This document shows, piece by piece, positions 43,022-50,786 of a stretch of DNA of 64,000 nucleotides. Position 1 is the first letter of the stretch. Each line of letters opens with the position of its first letter. The notes beneath the pieces are model-generated. The model was given only the letters and a program-made list of their open reading frames with translations, was not told where the DNA came from and made no database searches. The position numbers and the translations under genes are program-made. This stretch comes from Lentzea alba. GTDB lineage: Bacteria > Actinomycetota > Actinomycetes > Mycobacteriales > Pseudonocardiaceae. Where the stretch lies: assembly GCF_011067745.1 (NCBI RefSeq), contig NZ_JAAMPJ010000005.1, positions 464,965 through 528,964 of the forward strand, written 5' to 3'.

Positions 43022-44409
43022 CCGCTCCTCCTCGCGAGCCACTCCTTGGACACCAGCCGATCATTCCGGAAGCACAGCTGGTGCAGGTCGTGGCGGTTGC
43101 CGTCGAACGGGTTGGGGTGCGTGCTGTAGTAGCGGCACTCGGAACCGGGCGGCGCGGTCACGCCGAGCGGGTTGTCGACGCGGGTGCGCAGCGGCAGGTC
43201 CAGCGCGTCCTCTTCCTGCCCGATTTCCGCCCGTTCGAACTGCTGCGGTGTGAGAACGGACGTCGCGGCGTCGAACACCATGTATCCCGGCACGCCGATC
43301 GCTATCCCCACGCACACGACAGACGTGATCAGCACAGTGCGTTTCGCGCTCTTGCGGATCTCCTCCTCCGTGCGTTCGCGACGCACATGCGTGGGCATGG
43401 TTCTCGCGCGCGGTCGTTCGGGCAGCTTGGCCCTGACCTCGAACCCGCCGTCGTCCGAGGGCCCGGCCTCGAACCAGCCGCCGACGAGCGCGACCCGTTC
43501 GGCGAGGCCCACCAACCCCTTGCCGCTCCCCACCGCCTGGGTCTTCGGCGCCGGCCCGTTCGTGATCCGGAGTTCGAGGTTCGCGGACAGGCTCACGGTG
43601 ACCTTCGCGCCGGGTGCGTGCTTGATCACGTTCGTCAGCGCTTCGGCGGCCACCCGGTGCACGGTCCGCGCGATGATGCCGTCGATCGCCGTCTTGCGGC
43701 CATTGGTGAGTTCGACGTCGAGTCCGCTCCTGGCAACGACTTCCTCGATCGTCGCGACGGGTTCGTCCTCGTCGGCTCTCAACACCTGCATGACGTCGGC
43801 GAGCCGTTCCGCCGCGGCCGTGACGCTGGCACGCGCGGTCTTGGCTGCCTCACGTTGTTGCGCCGTAAGGGTTGGTTCCAGTTCCAGCGCACCCACGAGC
43901 AGGGCAGAGCGCGCCAGTTCGTGGCCCACCAGATCGTGCATCTCGCCGGCGAGCCGGGCCCGTTCGGCGTTGCGGGCGTTGTCGGCGTCGCGCTCCAACA
44001 ACGAGGCGTGCTCCCAGCCGACCTCACGCAACTCCGCGAACTGCCTCCGGAACCGTCCGAAAGCCCACGGCACGACGCCCAGCACGCCGATCCCGGAGGT
44101 GACGGCCAGTGCGGTGTCCGATCCGCCGCGCTGGGTCAGCGCAACCACGACGCCCGCGATCTCCGCGATGGTCAGCGCGATCGCCGTGGCACGCGGATCT
44201 TTCGCGTGCCGCCCGGCGAGAAAGCTCACCAGTCCCAGTGCGGGAGCCAGCGCGACGACCCTGACGTCGAACTCGACGCTGACGAGGTAGCAGACGAGCC
44301 AGGCACCCAGCGCGATCCCCAGCGCGACCGCCGGCCGGGTGCGAACGAAGGCGAAAGCCGCGACGAACAGAACCAGGTAAAGCGCTGCCTCCCACACAAA
44401 ACCCATCAT
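43018..44409 (-). CDS. Sensor histidine kinase with a C-terminal membrane-anchored domain
   Basis: A 463-residue kinase. Four or five N-terminal helices (residues 5-115) lead to a HisKA_3 domain with H158 in GEMHDLVGHELARSAL and an ATPase domain (EALTNVIKHAPGA, GSGKGLVGLAERVALVGG). Unusually, after the ATPase domain there is a basic linker (RARTMPTHVRRERTEEEIRKSAKR), another helix (357-378) and about 85 residues that should lie outside the cell, with Cys425 and Cys446. Thus the sensor part may be at the C terminus. The ATG overlaps the PAP2 stop; operon order is PAP2, kinase, regulator. Confidence 0.9.
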   Translation of the reverse strand: MMGFVWEAALYLVLFVAAFAFVRTRPAVALGIALGAWLVCYLVSVEFDVRVVALAPALGLVSFLAGRHAKDPRATAIALTIAEIAGVVVALTQRGGSDTALAVTSGIGVLGVVPWAFGRFRRQFAELREVGWEHASLLERDADNARNAERARLAGEMHDLVGHELARSALLVGALELEPTLTAQQREAAKTARASVTAAAERLADVMQVLRADEDEPVATIEEVVARSGLDVELTNGRKTAIDGIIARTVHRVAAEALTNVIKHAPGAKVTVSLSANLELRITNGPAPKTQAVGSGKGLVGLAERVALVGGWFEAGPSDDGGFEVRAKLPERPRARTMPTHVRRERTEEEIRKSAKRTVLITSVVCVGIAIGVPGYMVFDAATSVLTPQQFERAEIGQEEDALDLPLRTRVDNPLGVTAPPGSECRYYSTHPNPFDGNRHDLHQLCFRNDRLVSKEWLARRSG

Positions 44410-44885
44410 CCCAGCCGCTGCATCACCACGGTCGGAGCGTCGTCCTTGCTGCGTTCGTTCCTCTTCAGCAGCACCGCGATCCCCCACGACACCAACGCTC
44501 CGAGCGCCAGCCCGGCCAACACGTCGTGTACGTAGTGGACACCGACGACGACCCGCGACGACGCCGCCGCGAGCGCGCAGACTGCCGCCACCCAGCCGTA
44601 AGTCCGGTGCATCGCCCAGATCGCCATCGCGGACGCACCGGCGATCACCGAGTGGTTGCTGGGGAACGACCAGTCGCCCGGCTCCGGGCACTCCGCCAGG
44701 GACGGTGAAGTGCGGCAGGGCCGTTCCTCTTGGACCACGAGCTTGATGACCTCACTGATCGCGTAGGCCACCACCACACCTGCTCCGGCGAGGAACGCCC
44801 TCAGCCGGAACCTGAACCACAACACCAAGAACATCAGCGCGAACACACCCAGCACCGCGTCGGTGCCGATCACCATCCAGGTCAC
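44406..44885 (-). CDS. PAP2-family membrane phosphatase
   Basis: A 159-residue membrane phosphatase, probably acting on undecaprenyl diphosphate or another lipid phosphate. The three catalytic motifs are KLVVQEERPCR (KxxxxxxRP), FPSNHSV (PSGH variant) and SRVVVGVHYVHDV (SRxxxxxHxxxD). Four or five helices surround them. An inserted CRTSPSLAECPEPGDW loop with two cysteines faces outside. It opens the operon with the kinase and regulator, suggesting that the two-component system monitors cell-envelope lipid cycling. Confidence 0.9.
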   Translation of the reverse strand: MTWMVIGTDAVLGVFALMFLVLWFRFRLRAFLAGAGVVVAYAISEVIKLVVQEERPCRTSPSLAECPEPGDWSFPSNHSVIAGASAMAIWAMHRTYGWVAAVCALAAASSRVVVGVHYVHDVLAGLALGALVSWGIAVLLKRNERSKDDAPTVVMQRLG

Positions 44886-44926
44886 CCAGCCGAAACTACG
44901 AAGATCGCGGCCCGCGCACCTCTGCC

Positions 44927-44962
44927 GATCGGAACCGATCAGACCTTACTTTCGACAAGGTC
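44927..44962. promoter_or_regulatory. Inverted repeats in a divergent promoter region
   Basis: GATCGG-AA-CCGATC (44927-44940) and GACCTT...AAGGTC (44942-44962) occur side by side in the gap between the PAP2 operon and the MFS gene. These are candidate operators; no regulator can be named. Confidence 0.35.
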
Positions 44963-45063
44963 GGTATCAGCCCCGGCGCGGCATTCCCTGCGGCGGCGGC
45001 CGGAGCGTGGCAGATTCACACCACGACTCCGCGGCGCCGGCCGCCGAACTGGGAGGTGGTGCT

Positions 45064-46191
45064 GTGCTGATCCAACGCGCCGCCATCGCTCTCGTTCAGG
45101 TCCTCGGCCTGGCCGTGTGGTTCTCGATGTCCGCGGTCGTGCCGTCGCTGCGGACCGAGTGGGGCATCAGCGCGGGCGCGGCGGTGTGGCTGACCGCGTC
45201 CGTGCAGCTCGGGTTCGTCACGGGCGCGGTCGGGGCCACGGTGCTCAACCTGGCCGACCGCGTCCGTCCACACCTGCTGCTCGCCGTCTCCGCAGCGGCC
45301 GGCGCGGTGTTCACGCTCGTGCTCGGGCTGACCGTGCACGGGCTCGGCGCCGCGATCCCGCTGCGGTTCCTCACCGGGGTCGCGCTGGCGGGCGTCTACC
45401 CGGTGGGCATGAAGCTGATGGCGTCCTGGTCGGAGACCCGCAACCGCGGCCGGGCGCTGGGCGTGCTGATCGGGGCGCTGACGCTCGGCAGCGCGCTCCC
45501 CCACGTGTTCGGGCAGCTGCCGTGGCGCGAGGTGCTCGTGACGGCGGCCGCGATCGCGTTCCTCGGCGCGCTGACCGCGCTGTTGTTCGTCCGGCCGGGG
45601 CCGTTCCTGACCGCGACGACCGCGCAGCTCAACCCGCGGTACGCGCTGCAGATGTTCCGCGAACGCAAGCCGCGGCTGGTGAACCTCGGCTACTTCGGAC
45701 ACATGTGGGAGCTGTACGCGCTGTGGACGTGGCTGCCGACGTTCCTGTTGAGCTCCAACGCCCCGGTCGGTCTCACCGTGTTCCTCACGATGGGCGTGGC
45801 GGGCTTCGCCGGCTGTCTCGCCGGCGGCTGGGCGGCGGACAGGTTCGGCCGTGCGCCCGCCGCCGTGGGGGCGCTGACGGTGAGCGGACTCTGTTGCCTG
45901 CTCTCACCCCTCGCCTGGGGCACGCCGTTGCTGATCGCGTTCTGCGCGGTGTGGGGCGCGTCGGTGATCGCCGACTCCGGGGTGTTCTCCGCCTCGCTGA
46001 GTGAGGTCGCCGACCCGCGTTACGTCGGGACGGCCCTCACCGCGCTGACCGCCATCGGGTTCGGGCTGACGGTGGTCAGCATCCAGCTCGTGCCGCTCCT
46101 CGCCGAGGTCGTGACCTGGCGTTACGCGTTCTTGCTGCTGGTGCCGGGCCCGGTGATCGGTGCGCTCGCCATGCTCAGGACCAGGTCGTAG
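45064..46191 (+). CDS. MFS transporter, CynX/NimT-like
   Basis: A 375-residue transporter of the major facilitator superfamily with 11-12 helices. VLGLAVWFSMSAVVPSLRTEWGIS, ADRVRPHLLLAVSAAAGAVF and GVALAGVYPVGMKLMASWSETRNRGRALGVLIGALTLGSALPH are typical of the CynX/NimT and cyanate-transport-like group. GTG 45064 follows GGGAGG by seven bases. Substrate is unknown. The last 70 bases overlap the convergent DinB-like gene, an unusually long overlap. Confidence 0.9.
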   Translation: MLIQRAAIALVQVLGLAVWFSMSAVVPSLRTEWGISAGAAVWLTASVQLGFVTGAVGATVLNLADRVRPHLLLAVSAAAGAVFTLVLGLTVHGLGAAIPLRFLTGVALAGVYPVGMKLMASWSETRNRGRALGVLIGALTLGSALPHVFGQLPWREVLVTAAAIAFLGALTALLFVRPGPFLTATTAQLNPRYALQMFRERKPRLVNLGYFGHMWELYALWTWLPTFLLSSNAPVGLTVFLTMGVAGFAGCLAGGWAADRFGRAPAAVGALTVSGLCCLLSPLAWGTPLLIAFCAVWGASVIADSGVFSASLSEVADPRYVGTALTALTAIGFGLTVVSIQLVPLLAEVVTWRYAFLLLVPGPVIGALAMLRTRS

Positions 46192-46691
46192 TACCCGTCG
46201 GGGTTGTCCGCGCCGGACCGTCCGTCGATCAGCTCCCGCACGACGTCGCAGTGACCGGCGTGCTGCGCGGTCTCGGCCACGACCCGGACCAGCAGATGCC
46301 CGAACGTCGTCTGGCGCCGGTGCTCCGGCCACCACGCGACCGACGCGGGCGCGTCCAGCGGCAGTTCCGCGATCGACTCGTCCGAGTGCTGCCAGGCCCG
46401 GCGGTACAGATCGACGATGTACTCACGGGTCTCGGCCGGCTTGACCCACAGGTCGCCGTTCTCCCACACCGAGCCGTCCTCGTTCCACGGCAACAAAACC
46501 GGTGCGGGACGGCCCACGCTGTCACCGAGGTAACCGAACTCGATGCCGACGAGGTGCTTGACCAGACCGAGCAGGTTGGTGCCGCTGGGCACGAGCGGGC
46601 GGCGTGCGTCGTACTCGCCCAGTCCATCCAAAGTGGACAACACCGAGTCGCGCGACTCCTGCAGGTAGCGCTGGAGATCCTCAGCAATCAT
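46122..46691 (-). CDS. DinB/DUF664-family protein
   Basis: A 189-residue four-helix-bundle protein of the DinB superfamily: IAEDLQRYLQESRDSVLSTLDGLGEYDARRPLVPSGTNLLGLVKHLVGIEFGYLGD carries the first metal-binding His, and LLVRVVAETAQHAGHCDVVRELIDG the other two. Such proteins are metal-dependent, often thiol (mycothiol)-linked transferases. The C-terminal RSGADNPDGYYDLVLSMASAPITGP is unusual in length and lies entirely in the overlap with the MFS gene. A second DinB-like gene is encoded 0.9 kb to the right. Confidence 0.9.
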   Translation of the reverse strand: MIAEDLQRYLQESRDSVLSTLDGLGEYDARRPLVPSGTNLLGLVKHLVGIEFGYLGDSVGRPAPVLLPWNEDGSVWENGDLWVKPAETREYIVDLYRRAWQHSDESIAELPLDAPASVAWWPEHRRQTTFGHLLVRVVAETAQHAGHCDVVRELIDGRSGADNPDGYYDLVLSMASAPITGPGTSSKNA

Positions 46692-46700
46692 GCCGTGACA

Positions 46701-47420
46701 CTAACGTTCGCGGACGACGACCTCCGCCGGTTTCGCCACCGACTGGTCCACCGGTCGCAGCACGTCGGGGGCGGTGCCCCACTGGCTGTACTCGGCGACG
46801 CCGCGCTCCTGCTGCCGATCGACCGACGGCCCGCTGCGCTCGGCCCTGACCACGCGGCCCTCGTCGTCCACCACGACGACGAGCCGCACGTCGCCCCGCA
46901 CGTAACTGCCGGAGTGCGGCACCCCGCCCGCGCTGAACTCGTACCGGTTGTCGTCGTGCGAGACGAGGCGGATCGTGTCGCGGTCGAGGTCGCGGAACAG
47001 GTTGCCGGGGTGGTAGTCGGTCTCGGCGAGGGACAGGTTCGTCAGGTAGTGCCAGACCCAGAGCGTGCCCTGGGTCTCCAGCCGCGCGAACGTCTTGTCC
47101 GGCGGCAACGTGAAGTCGTTGTGCTGCAGGTAAACGTCTTGGTCGAGGCTCACCGCGCGGTAGTCCGTGACGCCGTACCGCTGCCGCAGGTGCGCTGTCA
47201 CGTCTTGTTGCGTGACAGCACCCCCGTTCGTGTTGACGTGCAGGACGCCCGCGAACGTGCGCCGGCGCGGATCGTTGCCCTCGACCTTGATCTCGACGTT
47301 GAACCGCACCGACTCCTGCTCACGGATGGTGTCGAGCCACTGGTCGAGCAGCGCCACCGGGTCGGCGGGCGCCGCCGCACATCCGGTCAGGACCAGCAGC
47401 AGCGACAGGGCGAGACGCAT
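46701..47420 (-). CDS. Putative lipoprotein
   Basis: A 239-residue exported lipoprotein. The signal LALSLLLVLTGCAAAP contains a clear lipobox (LTGC) with the anchor Cys at residue 14. The mature part begins DPVALLDQWLDTIREQESVRFNVEIKVEG and has alternating strands (TFAGVLHVNTNGG, DYRAVSLDQDVYLQ, RYEFSAGGVPHSGSYVRGDVRLVVVVDDEGRVVRAERSG), reminiscent of the LppX/LprAFG lipid-carrier fold, which is common in actinobacteria. Identity is not certain. The start at 47418-47420 is chosen to begin with the signal peptide. Confidence 0.8.
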   Translation of the reverse strand: MRLALSLLLVLTGCAAAPADPVALLDQWLDTIREQESVRFNVEIKVEGNDPRRRTFAGVLHVNTNGGAVTQQDVTAHLRQRYGVTDYRAVSLDQDVYLQHNDFTLPPDKTFARLETQGTLWVWHYLTNLSLAETDYHPGNLFRDLDRDTIRLVSHDDNRYEFSAGGVPHSGSYVRGDVRLVVVVDDEGRVVRAERSGPSVDRQQERGVAEYSQWGTAPDVLRPVDQSVAKPAEVVVRER

Positions 47421-47506
47421 GCGCCGAGTCTCGCAGCAGGTCAGGGTCCGATCACTCGAATTCCGCTCAAGTTTCGCTAGAGCGGCCGTTCGTCTAGGAC
47501 ACAACC

Positions 47507-47528
47507 TGACCGCAAGTGGTCATACAGT
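47507..47528 (+). promoter_or_regulatory. Operator overlapping a -10 element
   Basis: TGACC-gcaagt-GGTCA (47507-47522) abuts TACAGT (47523-47528), 36 bases upstream of the DinB-like gene at 47565. A repressor here would block the polymerase. Confidence 0.5.
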
Positions 47529-47564
47529 CCTTCTTGTCGGGACAAACGAGCGAAGGACACCACG

Positions 47565-48077
47565 ATGACCACCACCGAGACCCTCACCGGCGAGCGCGCG
47601 GACCTGCTCGAGACGTTGCGCCAGCACCGCTGGTTCCTGACGTTCACCGCGCAGGGTCTGACCGACGAGCAGGCGGCGTCGTCGCCGACGGTCAGTGCGC
47701 TGTCCATCGGCGGCCTCATCAAGCACGTCACGCGGGTCGAGGGGAACTGGATCCGGTTCATCGAGGAAGGCACCTCGGCGATGGAGCCGAACGCCGACAC
47801 GTACGAGAACCACGAGAAGAACTTCCGGATGGAGCCCGAGGACACGCTGGAGGGTCTCCTCGCGCGCTACCACGAGGTCGCGGCCTACACCGACAAGCTG
47901 GTCGAGACGGTGGACCTGGACCTGGCGCACGAGCTGCCGAAGGCGCCGTGGTTCCCCGAGGGCAAGACGTACACGGCTCGGCGGGTGCTGATGCACGTCG
48001 TCGCCGAGACCGCGCAGCACGCGGGCCACGCGGACATCATCCGCGAGACGATCGACGGCCAGAAGACGATGGGCTGA
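47565..48077 (+). CDS. DinB/DUF664-family protein
   Basis: A 170-residue DinB-superfamily protein: ADLLETLRQHRWFLTFTAQGLTDEQAASSPTVSALSIGGLIKHVTRVEGNWIRFIEEG and LMHVVAETAQHAGHADIIRETIDG with the three metal-ligand histidines. Closer to the DUF664 group than the gene at 46122, with which it shares only the VVAETAQHAGH core. ACGAAGGACACC precedes the ATG. Probably a small metal-dependent, mycothiol-linked enzyme of unknown substrate. Confidence 0.92.
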   Translation: MTTTETLTGERADLLETLRQHRWFLTFTAQGLTDEQAASSPTVSALSIGGLIKHVTRVEGNWIRFIEEGTSAMEPNADTYENHEKNFRMEPEDTLEGLLARYHEVAAYTDKLVETVDLDLAHELPKAPWFPEGKTYTARRVLMHVVAETAQHAGHADIIRETIDGQKTMG

Positions 48078-48083
48078 GCCTGC

Positions 48084-49664
48084 TCATGGCTTGGGCGGGG
48101 AGAAGGTCTTGAGGAACTGGTCCCGGAAGTCGCTCATCCGCGACACCGGGGCCGACCCTCCCGGCCTGATCCCGTCATCCCACTTCCAGGCCTCCACGCG
48201 CTGGAGCACAGCCGGGTCCTTGGCCACGATGGTGATCGGCACGTCCCGCGACGCCCCTTCACCGGTCACCATCTGCGCCGGCTGGTGGTCACCCAGGAAC
48301 ACGAACACCAGGTTCTCGTCGCCGTAGCGTTCCAGCCACGAGACCACCGACTCCAGCGAGTACGAGACGGAGTGCGCGTAGTCGCCGCGCACGGCCGCCG
48401 GGTCGCGGCCGAAGATCGACTCGGGCGGGTCGTTCGAGGCGGGCATGGTCGCGTAGATCGAGCCGTCGCCGAGCTCGTCCCACTCCACGGAGTCCGGGGT
48501 CGGCGACCACGGCGCGTGCGAGGACACCATCGGGATCGCCGCCATCACCGGGCCGTCCTGCTTGGCGCGCTCGTTGCGTTGGAACGACTCCAAGGTGAAC
48601 TGGTCCGGGGTCGTCGCGTAGCCGAACCGCGGCCCCTTGTAGCCGAGGTCCTGCGCGGCGTAGATCTTGTCGTAGTGGAAGAAGTCGCCTTCCGGCCACG
48701 CCTGCGTGATGCCGGGGACGACACCGACCGAACGCCACGACGCCTCGCGGAACGCGCGCGGCAGCGTCAGCCGGTCCGAGGCCACGAGGTTGCGGTAGCG
48801 CTGCTGGTTGTCGATCCACAGCCCGGACAGCAGCGTCGCCTGCGCCATCCAGCTGCCACCACCGGCGGTCGGCGAGGTCAGGTAGGCGGACTTGGCCGTG
48901 TACCCGGCCGCCTTCAGCCGTGAGTTGCCGTCAGCGAGCTTCGCGGCGACCTCCGGCATGTCGAGCGCCGACTTGCCGTAGCTCTCCACGAAGTTGAAGA
49001 CGACGTCCTTGCCCTGCAACGAGGACAGCAGCCCGGGGTGGCCGCGGTAGGCGTCGACCGAAGCCTCCTCCGCGAACACCTCCTGGTCGTGCAGCCCGGC
49101 CTGAACGCGCCGCGCGTGGTCGACCAGCGAGGTCGCGGCGGCGTCGGAGTAGACCGGAATCCCGGGCACGGCAAGCGAAACACAAGCCACGGCCACCAAC
49201 GCGACCGCGCGGATCGCGACCGGACGCCGGCCGGCGGCGGCGGAACTGAGCCGCAGCACCGAAACCGAGGCCAGGAACACGATCCCGCCGACCAGTGCCA
49301 CCGCGGCGACCACGGCCAGGACCGAGGCGAAGCGGCCGAACGTCACGTCCACGAAGTCGATGGCGGGCACCAGCAGCGGCCAGTCCAGCACCAGGTCGAA
49401 CGGCCGGTACAGCACCATGTCGAACCCGATGTCCATGATCTTCACGACGGTGAACAGCCCGAGCGCGACACCGCCGATGACGGCGGCGGGCTTGCGGAAC
49501 CGGTTCGGCAGCAGCACCAGCACCATGACGCCGACGAGACCCTCGAGCGGCACCCGCAGGAACGCCTCGGGGGTGAACTTCTCCAGGTCGCTCGGTGCGA
49601 TGAGCACGAACAACACGAACAGCCCTGCCAAGACCGTGGCCGTCCGCCGCAGCAACATCCTCAC
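48084..49664 (-). CDS. Membrane sulfatase/LTA-synthase-like phosphotransferase
   Basis: A 526-residue protein with four or five N-terminal helices (residues 8-170) and an extracellular alkaline-phosphatase-superfamily domain. DVVFNFVESYGKSALD, SPTAGGGSWMAQATLLSG (metal-bound Thr or Ser nucleophile), GVVPGITQAWPEGDFFHYD, IPMVSSHAPWSP and VFVFLGDHQPA are the expected motifs. Relatives transfer phosphoglycerol or phosphoethanolamine to envelope glycans. It stands beside the GTP-derived pathway genes, where a phosphoalcohol transferase would make sense, but a link is not shown. Confidence 0.88.
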   Translation of the reverse strand: MRMLLRRTATVLAGLFVLFVLIAPSDLEKFTPEAFLRVPLEGLVGVMVLVLLPNRFRKPAAVIGGVALGLFTVVKIMDIGFDMVLYRPFDLVLDWPLLVPAIDFVDVTFGRFASVLAVVAAVALVGGIVFLASVSVLRLSSAAAGRRPVAIRAVALVAVACVSLAVPGIPVYSDAAATSLVDHARRVQAGLHDQEVFAEEASVDAYRGHPGLLSSLQGKDVVFNFVESYGKSALDMPEVAAKLADGNSRLKAAGYTAKSAYLTSPTAGGGSWMAQATLLSGLWIDNQQRYRNLVASDRLTLPRAFREASWRSVGVVPGITQAWPEGDFFHYDKIYAAQDLGYKGPRFGYATTPDQFTLESFQRNERAKQDGPVMAAIPMVSSHAPWSPTPDSVEWDELGDGSIYATMPASNDPPESIFGRDPAAVRGDYAHSVSYSLESVVSWLERYGDENLVFVFLGDHQPAQMVTGEGASRDVPITIVAKDPAVLQRVEAWKWDDGIRPGGSAPVSRMSDFRDQFLKTFSPPKP

Positions 49665-49741
49665 CGAGATTCCCCTTTCCTGACCTATGAGATAAACGCA
49701 CGGCGACCCGCGTCCGGTTCAACTGCACTACCATCGAGCCC

Positions 49742-50395
49742 GTGACCCGCCCGCACGTTCTGCTGAGCGTGGCCGTCAGCCTCGACGGCCACATCGATGA
49801 TCGCGGCACCGAGAGGTTTCCGCTTTCCAACGCCGAGGACTTCGATCACGTCGACCGGATGCGCGCGGAGTCGGACGCGATTCTCGCCGGGGCGGAGACA
49901 CTACGACGCGACAACGCGCGCCTGCTCGTCTACAGCGACGAGCGGCGCGCGCAGAGAATAGCGGACGGCAAACCGGAGTTCCCGCTGCGGGTCACCGTCA
50001 CCAGAAGTGGACAACTGGACCCTGAGCTGCGATTTTGGCACTGCGGCGGCACCAGGTTGGTCTACACCAAGAACCCCACGACCACGGTCGATCACCTGGC
50101 CGAGGTCAAAACCTTCAGCGAATTCTCAGAGATTCTGGACGATCTCGGCGCACGCGGCGTGCGGAAACTCATGGTCGAGGGCGGCACCAGCATTCACACG
50201 GCGTTCCTGCAAGCCGGACTCGCCGACGAGATCAGGGTGGCGGTCGCGCCGATGCTGATCGGACAGGCGACGGCCCCGCGTTTCGTGAATCCCGCCGAAT
50301 TCCCCGGTGGACCGGCTCGCCGATTCCACCTGGAGGACGTCACGAAAGTCGGGGACGTCGCGGTGCTGCGCTACTTCCCGAAAGTCACTTCTTGA
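49742..50395 (+). CDS. RibD C-terminal-type pyrimidine reductase
   Basis: A 217-residue NADPH-dependent reductase of the RibD_C/DHFR-like family: VLLSVAVSLDGHIDDRGTERFPLS, RAESDAILAGAETLRRDNARLLV, RKLMVEGGTSIHTAFLQAGLADEIRVAVAPMLIG. Free-standing forms include archaeal/fungal 2,5-diamino-6-ribosylamino-pyrimidinone reductase (ArfC/Rib7). It lacks the deaminase half found in housekeeping RibD. Given the cyclohydrolase and creatininase-family genes nearby, reduction of a GTP-derived ribosylaminopyrimidine is the likely role. GTG 49742 gives the correct family start. Its 3' end overlaps the DoxX gene by 11 bases. Confidence 0.88.
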   Translation: MTRPHVLLSVAVSLDGHIDDRGTERFPLSNAEDFDHVDRMRAESDAILAGAETLRRDNARLLVYSDERRAQRIADGKPEFPLRVTVTRSGQLDPELRFWHCGGTRLVYTKNPTTTVDHLAEVKTFSEFSEILDDLGARGVRKLMVEGGTSIHTAFLQAGLADEIRVAVAPMLIGQATAPRFVNPAEFPGGPARRFHLEDVTKVGDVAVLRYFPKVTS

Positions 50396-50786
50396 GCAGC
50401 TTGAGCAGTCCGAGGATCTGTTCGCGGCGGTAGACCGCGATCACGAGCGCCCACACCATGAAGATCAGCGGCATCGTCGCGTCGTCGAGGCCGCCGTTGG
50501 TCACGAGGAAGAACTCGGTGAGCGCGGCGCCGCCCATGATGCCGGCCAGACCCAGCGCCGCGATGCCGCACACGCGCGGGATGAGCAGGCCGATCGCCGC
50601 ACCGATCTCCAGCACGCCGGTGAAGTACCGGAACCACTGGCCGAAGCCGATGTCGTCGAACTTCTTCACGAAGTCGTCGGTGAACAGCGCGTAGCCGTTC
50701 TTGAAGAACTGGAGCGCCAGCGCGATCTGCAGGATCCAGACGACGATGTTGCCGATCTTCGCCGCGGTCGAGGTCTGCTCAGACAT
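50385..50786 (-). CDS. DoxX-family membrane protein
   Basis: A 133-residue four-helix protein: IVVWILQIALALQFFKNGYALFTDDFVKKFDDIGFGQWFRYFTGVLEIGAAIGLLIPRVCGIAALGLAGIMGGAALTEFF matches DoxX/DoxD-like proteins. Starting at MSEQTSTAAK (ATG 50784-50786, minus strand) uses a strong GGGAGG site; a longer start would lie inside the phosphatidyltransferase. It overlaps that gene by eight bases, hence a common operon. Role unknown; DoxX proteins are linked to thiol or quinone redox. Confidence 0.88.
   Translation of the reverse strand: MSEQTSTAAKIGNIVVWILQIALALQFFKNGYALFTDDFVKKFDDIGFGQWFRYFTGVLEIGAAIGLLIPRVCGIAALGLAGIMGGAALTEFFLVTNGGLDDATMPLIFMVWALVIAVYRREQILGLLKLLKK

Noticed and set aside
43022..43042. 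GTG at 43042 as start of the response regulator
   Set aside because: TTG at 43021 has AGGAGG at proper spacing and gives the expected IRVVLADDE opening.
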